The notes beneath the pieces were generated by a model that was not told where the DNA came from, did no database searches, and saw nothing but the letters and a program-made list of their open reading frames with translations. A program made the position numbers and the translations under genes. This document shows positions 8,480 to 15,933 of a DNA stretch of 64,000 bases, piece after piece (the first letter of the stretch is position 1; every line of letters begins with the position of its first letter). This DNA comes from Alloyangia pacifica (GTDB lineage Bacteria > Pseudomonadota > Alphaproteobacteria > Rhodobacterales > Rhodobacteraceae), in the NCBI RefSeq assembly GCF_003111685.1, contig NZ_CP022192.1, positions 141,292 to 205,291 of the forward strand. The letters run 5' to 3'.

Positions 8480-9709
8480 ATGAAACGCATTTCCATCGTG
8501 GGCGGCGGTCAGTCCGGCCTGCAACTCGGCATCGGCCTCGTGCAGAAGGGATACGAGGTCAAGATCATCCAGGACCGCACCGGGCCAGAGCTTGCCGCCG
8601 GGCGGGTCATGTCCTCGCAGTGCCAGTTCGACGCGGCGCTGCAGCTCGAGCGTGACCTCGGGATCAACTTCTGGGAAGACGCCTGCCCGCCGGTCGAGGG
8701 CATTTCCTTCACCGTCCCCAGCCCCGAGGGTCCGGGCAAGGCCGTCGAATGGTCGGCCCGGCTCGACCGCAAGGCGCAATCCATCGACCAGCGGGTAAAG
8801 ATGCCGCGCTGGATCGAGGAATTCGAGCGGCTCGGCGGCAAGATGGAGATCGCCACCGCCGACATCGCCCTGCTCGAGCGCGAGGCAAAATCGGCGGATC
8901 TGGTGATCGTCGCCTCGGGCAAGGGCGAGATCGGCAAGCTCTTCGAGCGCGACGCCGAGCGCTCGCCTTTTGCCGCGCCGCAGCGCGCGCTGGCGCTGAC
9001 CTATGTGCACGGCATGACCCCGCGCCCCGAGCATTCGGCGGTGAGCTTCAACCTGATCCCCGGCGTCGGCGAGTATTTCGTCTTCCCCGCGCTGACCCTC
9101 AGCGGCCCCTGCGAGATCATGGTCTTCGAAGGCGTGCCAGAGGGCCCGATGGATTGCTGGAAGGACGTCTCCACCCCCGCCGAGCACCTCGCCCGGTCCC
9201 GGGAGATCCTGCACAGCTTCCTGCCCTGGGAAGCGGAGCGCTGCACCAATATTGAGCTGACCGACGACAACGGCATCCTTGCCGGGCGTTTCCCGCCGAC
9301 CGTGCGCAAGCCCGTCGGCACCCTGCCCTCGGGCGCCCGGATCCTCGGGCTCGGCGATGCGGTCTGCCTGAATGACCCGATCACCGGACAGGGCGCGAAC
9401 AACGCCGCCAAGGCCGCGGCGGTCTATCTGGACGCGATCGTGGCCCGCGGCGATGCCGCCTTTGACGAGGCCTGGATGCGCGCCACCTTCGAGACCTTCT
9501 GGACCTACGCGCAATGGGTGGTCCGATGGACCAACATGATGCTGCTGCCGCCGCCGCCCTTCGTGCTCGAGCTGATGGGCTCGGCGCAGGTGCTGCCCGA
9601 CCTGGCGCACCGCATCGCCAACGGCTTCAACGACCCGCGCGACTTCTTCCCGTGGTTCGCCGATCCCGACGCCGCCGGCAGCTATCTGACCAGCCTGAAG
9701 GCCGCCTGA
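8480..9709 (+). CDS. StyA-family flavin monooxygenase, probable indole oxygenase (iifC-like)
   Basis: This is a 409-residue FAD-using oxygenase of the styrene-monooxygenase StyA type, which receives reduced FAD from a separate reductase. The N-terminal Rossmann motif is SIVGGGQSGLQLGIGL (residues 5-20), and the flavin-ribityl motif GDAVCLNDPITGQGANNA is near residue 292. The length agrees with StyA and IifC (about 410). The ribosome site AGGAGAG precedes it. The adjacent flavin reductase starts one base after its stop, as in styAB and iifCD. The AraC regulator and SDR next door make indole 2,3-epoxidation more likely than styrene epoxidation, but activity on styrene cannot be excluded. Confidence 0.87.
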   Translation: MKRISIVGGGQSGLQLGIGLVQKGYEVKIIQDRTGPELAAGRVMSSQCQFDAALQLERDLGINFWEDACPPVEGISFTVPSPEGPGKAVEWSARLDRKAQSIDQRVKMPRWIEEFERLGGKMEIATADIALLEREAKSADLVIVASGKGEIGKLFERDAERSPFAAPQRALALTYVHGMTPRPEHSAVSFNLIPGVGEYFVFPALTLSGPCEIMVFEGVPEGPMDCWKDVSTPAEHLARSREILHSFLPWEAERCTNIELTDDNGILAGRFPPTVRKPVGTLPSGARILGLGDAVCLNDPITGQGANNAAKAAAVYLDAIVARGDAAFDEAWMRATFETFWTYAQWVVRWTNMMLLPPPPFVLELMGSAQVLPDLAHRIANGFNDPRDFFPWFADPDAAGSYLTSLKAA

Positions 9710-9710
9710 C

Positions 9711-10202
9711 ATGGCCGTCGACATCTCGACCTTCCGCGAGACGATGGGGCTCTTTCCCGGGGCGGTGACGCTGATCACCACCGGCGCGGGGGAGACCCGG
9801 CGCGGCATCACCGCCACCGCGGTCTGCTCGGTGACCGACAGCCCGCCGAGCCTCCTGGTCTGCGTCAACAACCGCACCGGCACCTGCCAGGAGATCGCCC
9901 GCAGCGGCCACTTCAGCGTGCAGCTGCTCGGCCAGGGTCAGGCCGACGTGGCCATGGCCTTTGCCGGGGCGCAGGGGCAGAGCGGGCTCGAGAAGTTCGC
10001 CATCGGCACCTGGTCAAGCTGCCCGCGCGGCCTGCCCCGGCTCGATGGTGCGCTGGCCTCCATCTCCTGCGAGGTGGCCACTGCGACCGAGGCGGGCAGC
10101 CACACCGTCTTCATCGGGCGGATCGAGGATGTGCTGCTCGCGGGCGGCGAGGCGCTGGTCTTCGCCCGCTCGAAATTCCACCGGCTGGCCTGCGTGGCCT
10201 GA
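9711..10202 (+). CDS. NAD(P)H:flavin reductase (StyB/HpaC/IifD family)
   Basis: This 163-residue flavin-reductase-like protein would supply reduced flavin to the upstream oxygenase. It shows FRETMGLFPGAVTLITT at the N-terminus, RRGITATAVCSVTDSPPSLLVCVN in the flavin-binding region, and FARSKFHRLA at the end in place of the common GxxHRL. The length is usual for HpaC/StyB. The gene begins a single base after the oxygenase stop, so the two are translated together as a two-component monooxygenase. A terminator follows within 30 bases and ends the operon. Confidence 0.9.
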   Translation: MAVDISTFRETMGLFPGAVTLITTGAGETRRGITATAVCSVTDSPPSLLVCVNNRTGTCQEIARSGHFSVQLLGQGQADVAMAFAGAQGQSGLEKFAIGTWSSCPRGLPRLDGALASISCEVATATEAGSHTVFIGRIEDVLLAGGEALVFARSKFHRLACVA

Positions 10203-10229
10203 AGCCCATTCCGGCACTCAAAAATCAAG

Positions 10230-10262
10230 GCGCCCCGGAAGCTCACTGCCGGGGCGCTTTTC
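10230..10262 (+). terminator. Bidirectional intrinsic terminator
   Basis: The stem GCGCCCCGG (10230-10238) pairs with CCGGGGCGC (10249-10257), followed by a T-run. An A-run on the other side serves the opposing gene. It sits between the convergent flavin-reductase and thioesterase genes. Confidence 0.85.
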
Positions 10263-10284
10263 GTTTCGGACAGGCGGCTGCGGA

Positions 10285-10704
10285 TCAGGCCGCCATCTCG
10301 GGATGCAGGTACTGCTCGAGCCCCTTGCGGCAATCGTCGGGCCAGGGGTGCGACTTGTGGTCCTTGGTCGAGGTCATCACGATCAGCTGCTCGATGGTCC
10401 AGATCACCTCGCCCTCGACGGTGACCACGGTGTAGAGGTCCAGCGACGACTTGCCGATCTTGCGCACGTGGACGTTGAATTCCAGCACATCGCCATAGAC
10501 CGCGGGCTTTTTGAACTCGATGTTCATCTTCACGCTGGGCAGGCCAAGATGCCGGTCGAACATCAGTTCCTTCCAGGTCACGCCGAAAGACGCGAACATG
10601 GCCTCGTTCACGTCGACGAGCATCGACAGATAGGCCGGATGGTAGGCGATCCCGGTCAGATCGCAGTCACCGAACCGCATGGGTTTCTGAATTTTGAATG
10701 GCAT
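10285..10704 (-). CDS. Hotdog acyl-CoA thioesterase (4-HBT/YbgC type)
   Basis: This is a 139-residue single hotdog-fold thioesterase. The segment RFGDCDLTGIAYHPAYLSML (about residues 10-29) carries the catalytic Asp and the G-x-x-Y pattern of the 4-hydroxybenzoyl-CoA thioesterase family. GGAG precedes the ATG. It is divergent from the 2-aminobenzoyl-CoA monooxygenase/reductase gene across 278 bases, so it probably hydrolyses an aromatic or alicyclic CoA ester of that pathway, perhaps to rescue trapped CoA. Two further hotdog proteins lie in the facing operon. The exact substrate is unknown. Confidence 0.85.
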   Translation of the reverse strand: MPFKIQKPMRFGDCDLTGIAYHPAYLSMLVDVNEAMFASFGVTWKELMFDRHLGLPSVKMNIEFKKPAVYGDVLEFNVHVRKIGKSSLDLYTVVTVEGEVIWTIEQLIVMTSTKDHKSHPWPDDCRKGLEQYLHPEMAA

Positions 10705-10776
10705 TCGGGGTCACTCCGTGTCCTGCCCGACCCGATCGGTGTAAGACGCCCTTGTCAGGCCAGCGAGTCGGCGTAT

Positions 10777-10798
10777 TTATATTTTATGTCTAAATAAT
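10777..10798 (-). promoter_or_regulatory. AT-rich promoter/operator element before the thioesterase gene
   Basis: The minus strand reads TTATTTAGACATAAAATA inside an AT-rich block 75-95 bases upstream of the thioesterase start. It contains the symmetric TTTA-GACA-TAAA and partly matches the stronger operator at 10916 (about half the positions). It is probably the thioesterase promoter or operator; the match is weak. Confidence 0.4.
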
Positions 10799-10915
10799 AG
10801 TCAGGCCGGGCGCGAGGTCAAGGAGCGTGCGATTGCATCAAGTTTTATTGGATTTTTCGCGGTCGAGGAGAAGATCCCCACGCGGGGGTCGGACCGGAAG
10901 CTTCAGATCCTAGTT

Positions 10916-10940
10916 ATTTTAGTCTTGAAGTAATTTCGCG
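10916..10940 (+). promoter_or_regulatory. Shared operator-like motif before the aminobenzoyl-CoA operon
   Basis: The core TTTTAGTCTTGAAGTAAT followed by TTCGCG lies here, 43 bases upstream of the monooxygenase/reductase start. Nearly the same sequence occurs at 18105-18131 and at 32026-32050, the latter 44 bases before the aminobenzoate-CoA ligase start. The AT-rich, partly symmetric core (CTTGAAG) is typical of MarR-family operators, and two MarR genes are in the island. Confidence 0.6.
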
Positions 10941-10982
10941 AGAAGGTAATCTACCGGAAACCAAACAGGGAAGCTGTGTCTC

Positions 10983-13268
10983 ATGCAAATCGCCGTCCTT
11001 GGCGGGGGCCCCGCCGGTCTCTACTTCGCCATCTCGATGAAGCTGCGCGATGCCGCGCATGACATCACCGTCTACGAGCGCAACCGCGCCGACGACACCT
11101 TCGGCTGGGGCGTCGTGCTCTCGGACGAGACCATGGCGAACTTCGAAGACAATGATCCGGTCTCGGAAAAGATGATCCGCGACAAGTTCGCCTATTGGGA
11201 CGACGTAAAGGTCGTGCGCGGCGACGAGGCGATGACCTCGGGCGGCCACGGCTTCTGCGGGATCGGCCGCAAGCAGATGCTGCTGCTCCTGCAGCAGCGC
11301 GCCCGCGAGCTCGGCGTGAAGCTGGAATTCGAGACCGACATCACCCCCGAGAAGATCGAGGAACTGAAGGCGGGCAACGACCTTCTGGTCGCCGCCGACG
11401 GTCTCAACTCGAAGACGCGCAGCCACTTCGAGGACAAGTTCCGTCCCGAGATCGACATGCGCCGCAACCACTTCGTCTGGCTCGGCACGCATCAGAAATT
11501 CGACGACGCCTTCACCTTCATCTTCGAGCAGACCGAGCACGGCTGGATCTGGGCGCATGCCTACCAGTTCGACGACGACACGGCGACCTTCATCGTCGAA
11601 TGCGGCCCCGAGACCTATGAGGCCTTCGGCTTCGACAAGCTGAGCCAGCAGGACAGCATCGCTCTCTGCGAGAAGATCTTTGCCAAGCACCTCGGCGGCC
11701 ACGCGCTGATGACCAACGCGAACCACATTCGCGGCTCGGCCTGGATCCGCTTCCCGCGGGTGACCTGCGAGAACTGGTACTTCGACAACGTGGTGCTGCT
11801 CGGCGATGCCTCGGCAACGGCGCATTTCTCGATCGGCTCCGGCTCGAAGCTGGGCATGGAAAGCGCCATCTCGCTGGCCGAGGAACTGTCGCGCGACAAG
11901 CCCCTCGCCGAGGCGTTGCAGACCTACGAGGACGAGCGCAAGCTGCAGGTGCTGCGGGTGACCTCGGCCGCGCGCAACTCGACCGAGTGGTTCGAAGAGG
12001 TCGAGCGCTACCTCGGGCTCGACATGATGCAGCTGAACTACGCGCTGCTCACCCGCTCGCAGCGGATCAGCCACGAGAACCTGCGCCTGCGCGATCCTGA
12101 ATGGTTGGCCTCTGCCGAAAGCTGGTTCCACAGCCAGGCCGGCAGCAACTCGACCCGCCGCCCGATGTTCGCCCCCTTCAAGCTGCGCGACATGGAGCTG
12201 AAGAACCGCATCGTCGTCTCGCCCATGGCGCAGTACAAGGCGACCGGCGGCATGCCCAACGACTGGCACTTCGTGCATTACGCCGAGCGCGCCAAGGGCG
12301 GCGCCGGGCTGGTGTTCACCGAGATGCTCTGCGTGTCGATGGACGGCCGGATCACCCCGGGCTGCCCCTGCATCGGCCCCGAGCAGGTGCCCGCCTGGAA
12401 GCGCCTCACCGACTTCGTCCACGCCGAGACCGACGCCAGGATCTGTGCCCAGATCGGCCATGCCGGGCGCAAGGGCTCGACCCGTCTCGCCTGGGACGGG
12501 ATCGACAAGCCGCTCGCCGAAGGCGAAAACTGGCCGCTGCTCGCCGCCTCGGCGATCCCGCTGATGGAGGGCAACGTGGTCCCCAAGGCGATGGACCGCG
12601 CCGACATGGACAGGGTGAAAGAGCAGTTCATCGAGAGCGTGCGCGCCGCCGACCAAGCGGGCTTCGACATGATCGAGATGCACGGCGCCCACGGCTACCT
12701 GCTGGCCTCCTTCATCTCGCCGATCACCAACCGGCGCGACGACGGCTACGGCGGCAGCCTCGAGAACCGCATGCGCTACCCGCTCGAGATCTTCGCCGCC
12801 ATGCGCGCCGAATGGCCCGCGACAAAGCCGATGACGGTGCGTATCTCGGCGCATGACTGGATGGGCGAAGACGGGGTGACCCCGGAAGAGGCCGTGCAGA
12901 TCGCGGCCATGTTCAAGGCGGCGGGCGCCGATGCGATCAACGTCTCGTCGGGCCAGACCGACAAGGCCGAGCAGCCGGTCTACGGGCGCATGTTCCAGGT
13001 GCCCTTTGCCGACCGCGTGCGCAACGAGATCGGCGCCCCGACGCTGGTCGCGGGCAATATCTACGAGCCCGACCACGTCAATTCGATCCTGATGGCCGGC
13101 CGTGCGGACCTCGTGCTGCTCGCCCGCCCGCATCTGGCCGATCCCTATTGGACGCTGCACGCGGCGGTCGAGCTTGGCGACACCGAGCAATCCTGGCCGA
13201 AGCCCTACGAGGGTGGCCGCCGGCAGGCCAACACGCTGGCCGAACGCGCCAAGGCGATGGCCACATGA
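10983..13268 (+). CDS. Bifunctional 2-aminobenzoyl-CoA monooxygenase/reductase
   Basis: This 761-residue two-domain flavoprotein is often labelled bifunctional salicylyl-CoA 5-hydroxylase/oxidoreductase. Residues 1-385 form a PHBH-type FAD monooxygenase (AVLGGGPAGLYFAISM at the start, LLGDASATAHFSIGSGSKLG near 275). Residues 390-760 form an old-yellow-enzyme domain (FAPFKLRDMELKNRIVVSPM, CAQIGHAGRKG, MHGAHGYLLASFISP). In Azoarcus evansii this architecture hydroxylates 2-aminobenzoyl-CoA at C5 and reduces the ring to 2-amino-5-oxocyclohex-1-ene-carboxyl-CoA. A 2-aminobenzoate-CoA ligase gene at 32094 supports that assignment over salicylyl-CoA. It is the first gene of an overlapping five-gene operon behind an operator-like motif. 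Confidence 0.92.
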   Translation: MQIAVLGGGPAGLYFAISMKLRDAAHDITVYERNRADDTFGWGVVLSDETMANFEDNDPVSEKMIRDKFAYWDDVKVVRGDEAMTSGGHGFCGIGRKQMLLLLQQRARELGVKLEFETDITPEKIEELKAGNDLLVAADGLNSKTRSHFEDKFRPEIDMRRNHFVWLGTHQKFDDAFTFIFEQTEHGWIWAHAYQFDDDTATFIVECGPETYEAFGFDKLSQQDSIALCEKIFAKHLGGHALMTNANHIRGSAWIRFPRVTCENWYFDNVVLLGDASATAHFSIGSGSKLGMESAISLAEELSRDKPLAEALQTYEDERKLQVLRVTSAARNSTEWFEEVERYLGLDMMQLNYALLTRSQRISHENLRLRDPEWLASAESWFHSQAGSNSTRRPMFAPFKLRDMELKNRIVVSPMAQYKATGGMPNDWHFVHYAERAKGGAGLVFTEMLCVSMDGRITPGCPCIGPEQVPAWKRLTDFVHAETDARICAQIGHAGRKGSTRLAWDGIDKPLAEGENWPLLAASAIPLMEGNVVPKAMDRADMDRVKEQFIESVRAADQAGFDMIEMHGAHGYLLASFISPITNRRDDGYGGSLENRMRYPLEIFAAMRAEWPATKPMTVRISAHDWMGEDGVTPEEAVQIAAMFKAAGADAINVSSGQTDKAEQPVYGRMFQVPFADRVRNEIGAPTLVAGNIYEPDHVNSILMAGRADLVLLARPHLADPYWTLHAAVELGDTEQSWPKPYEGGRRQANTLAERAKAMAT

Positions 13269-14008
13269 GTCTCGCGGGCAAAACCGCCTTCGTCACCGGC
13301 GGCGGCTCCGGGGTCGGCGCGGTGCTCGCGCTGGCCTTCGCCGAGGCTGGGGCCGAGGTGGTGATCTGCGGGCGCCGCATGGAGCCGCTCGAGACGGTCG
13401 CCGCGCGGCACCCGGGGATCCGCGCCGTGCTCTGCGACATCACCGACGAGGCGGCGATCTCTTCCGCCATCGCCGAGGCCGCGCCCGACATCGTCATCGC
13501 CAATGCCGGCGCCTCCGAGAGTGCGCCTTTCACCCGCACCGAACTGGCGGCTTTCGAGCGGATGGTCTCGGTCAACCTCACCGGCACCTTCCTGACCCTG
13601 CGCGAGGGGGCAAAGGCGATGAAGGACAAGCCCTGGGGCCGGCTCATCGCCATCGCCTCGACCGCCGGGCTCAAGGGGTATCCCTATGTCGCGTCCTATG
13701 CCGCGGCCAAGCATGGCGTGATCGGGCTGGTGAAATCCGTGGCGCTGGAGCTTGCCCGCAAGGGCATCACCGCCAATGCGCTCTGCCCCGGGTTCCTCGA
13801 CACCGAGATGACCGAGCGCTCGATCGCCAATATCGTGGAAAAGACCGGCCGCTCCGCCGAGGAGGCCCGCGCCTCGCTCGAGGCGACCAACCCGATGCAG
13901 AGGCTGGTGCCGCCCGAGGATGTGGCCCGCGCCGCCCTCTGGCTCTGCGGCGAGGGCTCGGACATGGTCAACGGGCAGGCGATCTCGATCTCCGGAGGCG
14001 AGACGTGA
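13265..14008 (+). CDS. SDR-family dehydrogenase in the aminobenzoyl-CoA operon
   Basis: This is a 247-residue classical SDR. It has TGGGSGVGAVLALAFA (NAD(P) loop, residues 11-26), NAGAS, the catalytic Ser in IAIASTAGLKG, and YAAAK. The start overlaps the stop of the monooxygenase/reductase gene (ATGA), so it is translated with it. A likely role is oxidation or reduction of a keto/hydroxy group on the dearomatised CoA ester, in a 3-hydroxyacyl-CoA-dehydrogenase-like step. The operon has no separate beta-oxidation enzymes, so this SDR may be central to the lower pathway. The substrate is inferred only from position. Confidence 0.85.
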   Translation: MSLAGKTAFVTGGGSGVGAVLALAFAEAGAEVVICGRRMEPLETVAARHPGIRAVLCDITDEAAISSAIAEAAPDIVIANAGASESAPFTRTELAAFERMVSVNLTGTFLTLREGAKAMKDKPWGRLIAIASTAGLKGYPYVASYAAAKHGVIGLVKSVALELARKGITANALCPGFLDTEMTERSIANIVEKTGRSAEEARASLEATNPMQRLVPPEDVARAALWLCGEGSDMVNGQAISISGGET

Positions 14009-14433
14009 GCCAGACCTTCACGATCCGCAGGCAGGTGGAGTTCAACCACTGCGACCCTGCCGGGATCGTTTTCTACCCGCGCTATTTCGAGATGATCTCT
14101 GCCGTGCAGGAACGCTTCTTCGCGGATGCGGTCGGCAGGGGCTGGGACCGGATGATCTCCGGCACCGGCATGGCGACCCCGATGGGTCAGATCGATTGCC
14201 GCTTCCACGCGCCCTCGCGGCTCGGCGACTGGCTCGACCTGTCGCTCGGGGTGAAACGGATTGGCGGCTCTTCGGCCACCTTCCTCATCACCTGCACCAG
14301 CGGCGACGAGCGCCGCTTCACCTGCCAGGCGACGGTGATCCACGCCGATGTCGCGCAGGGCACCTCCGCCGCATGGCCCGCCGAGATGCGCGACGCCATG
14401 ACCCGCTACCTGATTGCCAAGACCCCCGATTGA
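14005..14433 (+). CDS. Hotdog thioesterase (4-hydroxybenzoyl-CoA thioesterase family)
   Basis: This is a 142-residue protein starting at a GTG that overlaps the SDR stop (GTGA), with GGAGGCGA upstream. The segment FNHCDPAGIVFYPRYFEMI contains the catalytic Asp and the DPAGIVFYPRYF signature of the 4-hydroxybenzoyl-CoA thioesterase family. It is translationally coupled inside the aminobenzoyl-CoA operon and would release the free acid from an aryl- or alicyclic-CoA intermediate, or act as a ring hydrolase on a beta-diketone CoA ester. The first is family knowledge and the second is speculation. Confidence 0.87.
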   Translation: MSQTFTIRRQVEFNHCDPAGIVFYPRYFEMISAVQERFFADAVGRGWDRMISGTGMATPMGQIDCRFHAPSRLGDWLDLSLGVKRIGGSSATFLITCTSGDERRFTCQATVIHADVAQGTSAAWPAEMRDAMTRYLIAKTPD

Positions 14434-14446
14434 GAAAGACCGACGC

Positions 14447-14860
14447 ATGACCGCACTGACACCCCACATGTTCCTTCAACCCGACGGCTGGGTGCCGGCC
14501 AAGGGCTATGCCAATGGCGTCATGGCCGAGGGCCGGATGGTTTTCACCGGCGGGCTCGTCGGCTGGAACGCGCAGCAGGAATGGGAGCATGCCGACATGG
14601 TCGGCCAGTTCCGCCAGACGCTCGAGAACATCGTCGCCGTGCTCGACAAGGCGGGCGCGCGCCCCGAGCACCTGGTGCGGCTGACCTGGTACATCACCGA
14701 CAAGCAGGAATATCTCGACAACCTGCGCGGCTTCGGCGCGGCCTACCGCGAGGTGATCGGCCGCCACTTCCCGGCCATGGCCGTGGTGCAGGTCTGCGCC
14801 CTGATGGAAGACGCGGCGAAGGTCGAGATCGAGGCCACGGCGGTGATCCCCCATGGCTGA
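14447..14860 (+). CDS. RidA/YjgF-family protein lacking the usual active-site Arg
   Basis: This is a 137-residue RidA-fold protein (VFTGGLVGW, QTLENIVAVLDKAGA, VRLTWYITDKQEYLDN, KVEIEATAVI). Canonical RidA deaminases have a conserved Arg in the PARSCVEV segment near residue 105; here the equivalent reads PAMAVVQV, so that Arg is absent while the later Glu is kept. The product of the operon's first enzyme is an enamine, and RidA proteins hydrolyse enamines/imines, so a role in ammonia release is attractive. The missing Arg places the protein in a non-canonical subgroup, however, and other chemistry is possible. It overlaps the next gene by 8 bases. Confidence 0.85.
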   Translation: MTALTPHMFLQPDGWVPAKGYANGVMAEGRMVFTGGLVGWNAQQEWEHADMVGQFRQTLENIVAVLDKAGARPEHLVRLTWYITDKQEYLDNLRGFGAAYREVIGRHFPAMAVVQVCALMEDAAKVEIEATAVIPHG

Positions 14861-15245
14861 CGTCGGGGCTGATCTCGCGGTGCGCCCGGACAGCGCGCCG
14901 CGCATTCTCACCGTCGCGCCGCAGTCCGAGACGACGGCGCGCGGCCCGGTGTTCGGCGGATGGATCCTGTCGCAGCTCGACCATGGCGCCGGGCTCGCGG
15001 GCCGGAAGATCTCGGGCGGCGACGTGGTGATCGCGGCGCTCAAGGAGGTGCAGTTCCACGCGCCCCTTTACGGCGGCGAGGAATTTGCTCTGCACGCCGA
15101 TCTCAGCCGGCGTGGCAACAGCTCATTCAACCTTGCGATTTCCGCCTGGGCCGAGCCCGACGGCGCCTGCCGCCGGATCCTCAGCGCCGATGTCCTGCTG
15201 GTGGCGATCGACGAGGCTGGCAAGCCGCGCAAACTTCCGGTCTGA
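14853..15245 (+). CDS. Hotdog acyl-CoA thioesterase (YciA-like)
   Basis: This is a 130-residue hotdog protein whose start lies inside the RidA-like gene (8-base overlap). The segment GPVFGGWILSQLDHGAGLAG resembles the HGG-type acyl-CoA thioesterase YciA, with the D-H pair on the central helix, and VQFHAPLYGGEEFALHADL follows as the beta core. It is the last gene of the five-gene operon. It is the third hotdog thioesterase around one CoA-thioester pathway, so at least one probably has a catabolic rather than housekeeping role. The substrate is unknown. Confidence 0.8.
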   Translation: MADVGADLAVRPDSAPRILTVAPQSETTARGPVFGGWILSQLDHGAGLAGRKISGGDVVIAALKEVQFHAPLYGGEEFALHADLSRRGNSSFNLAISAWAEPDGACRRILSADVLLVAIDEAGKPRKLPV

Positions 15246-15377
15246 AGCATCGTCGCGCCTCAACGCGCGCGCACTTCGGCAGTTTTCGCCTTTTCGATTG
15301 CGTCTCTGCGGCATACACGCAACCTTTAAAGTCGAGACCTGAAACGGTTTGGCACAATCTTCCGCCGAGAGTGACTG

Positions 15378-15842
15378 ATGGAACAACCGACCGAACACGA
15401 GGTGACCGACGAGCACCTCGCCCGCCAGCGCCTGCGCCTCTGGCTGCAGATGCTCAAGGCCGTGCGCCACGTCGAGGGCACGCTGCGCGAACGCCTTCGG
15501 TCGGGCTATGACACCACGCTGCCACGCTTCGACGTTCTGGCGGCGCTGCATGCGGCGCCCGAGGGCATGAAGATGAGCGAGCTGTCGCAGCAGCTGGTGG
15601 TCTCGAACGGCAATGTGACCGGCGTGGTCGACCGGCTGGTCGCCGACGGGCTGGCAGAGCGCCAGACCGTGGAGAGCGACCGCCGGGCCTTTCGCGTGCT
15701 GATCACCCCCGCCGGGCGCACGCTGATGGACGAGATGGTCGCCGAGCACCTGCGCTGGATCGACGGGATGTTCTCGGAGATCTCCGAGACCGACGCGGCG
15801 CGCGGCATCTCGATCATGCTCGACATCCGCAACAAGCACTGA
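15378..15842 (+). CDS. MarR-family regulator
   Basis: This 154-residue MarR-type repressor has the winged-helix core PRFDVLAALHAAPEGMKMSE through LVVSNGNVTGVVDRLVADGL (recognition helix) and DRRAFRVLITPAG (wing). It follows the aminobenzoyl-CoA operon by 132 bases in the same direction and is closed off by a terminator. MarR proteins in aromatic-CoA pathways commonly sense the aryl-CoA ester. This one is a good candidate to bind the shared motif at 10916, 18105 and 32026, though the second MarR protein at 20774 is an equal candidate. Confidence 0.9.
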   Translation: MEQPTEHEVTDEHLARQRLRLWLQMLKAVRHVEGTLRERLRSGYDTTLPRFDVLAALHAAPEGMKMSELSQQLVVSNGNVTGVVDRLVADGLAERQTVESDRRAFRVLITPAGRTLMDEMVAEHLRWIDGMFSEISETDAARGISIMLDIRNKH

Positions 15843-15870
15843 GCCGCCCGACCGCGAGATGCAGATACGA

Positions 15871-15900
15871 AAGGCCCCCGCATCCTGTGCGGGGGCCTTT
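15871..15900 (+). terminator. Bidirectional intrinsic terminator
   Basis: AAGGCCCCCGCA (15871-15882) pairs perfectly with TGCGGGGGCCTT (15888-15899) around a 5-base loop. It lies between the convergent MarR and SDR genes. Confidence 0.88.
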
Positions 15901-15902
15901 GC

Positions 15903-15920
15903 AATTGTCAGCTGACAATT
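15903..15920. repeat. 18-bp perfect palindrome next to the terminator
   Basis: AATTGTCAGCTGACAATT is perfectly self-complementary and begins 4 bases after the terminator stem, inside the convergent intergenic region and 14 bases beyond the SDR stop. It may be a protein-binding site or part of a backup termination structure. No loop is available for a stable hairpin. Confidence 0.6.
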
Positions 15921-15933
15921 CTCTGGCGGCGGT

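Noticed and set aside
10983..13268. Salicylyl-CoA 5-hydroxylase as the main function
   Set aside because: The architecture fits both names, but the aminobenzoate-CoA ligase and indole/isatin genes in the island favour 2-aminobenzoyl-CoA.
14447..14860. Calling the RidA-like protein a canonical 2-iminobutanoate deaminase
   Set aside because: The conserved active-site Arg is absent, so only family membership is claimed.
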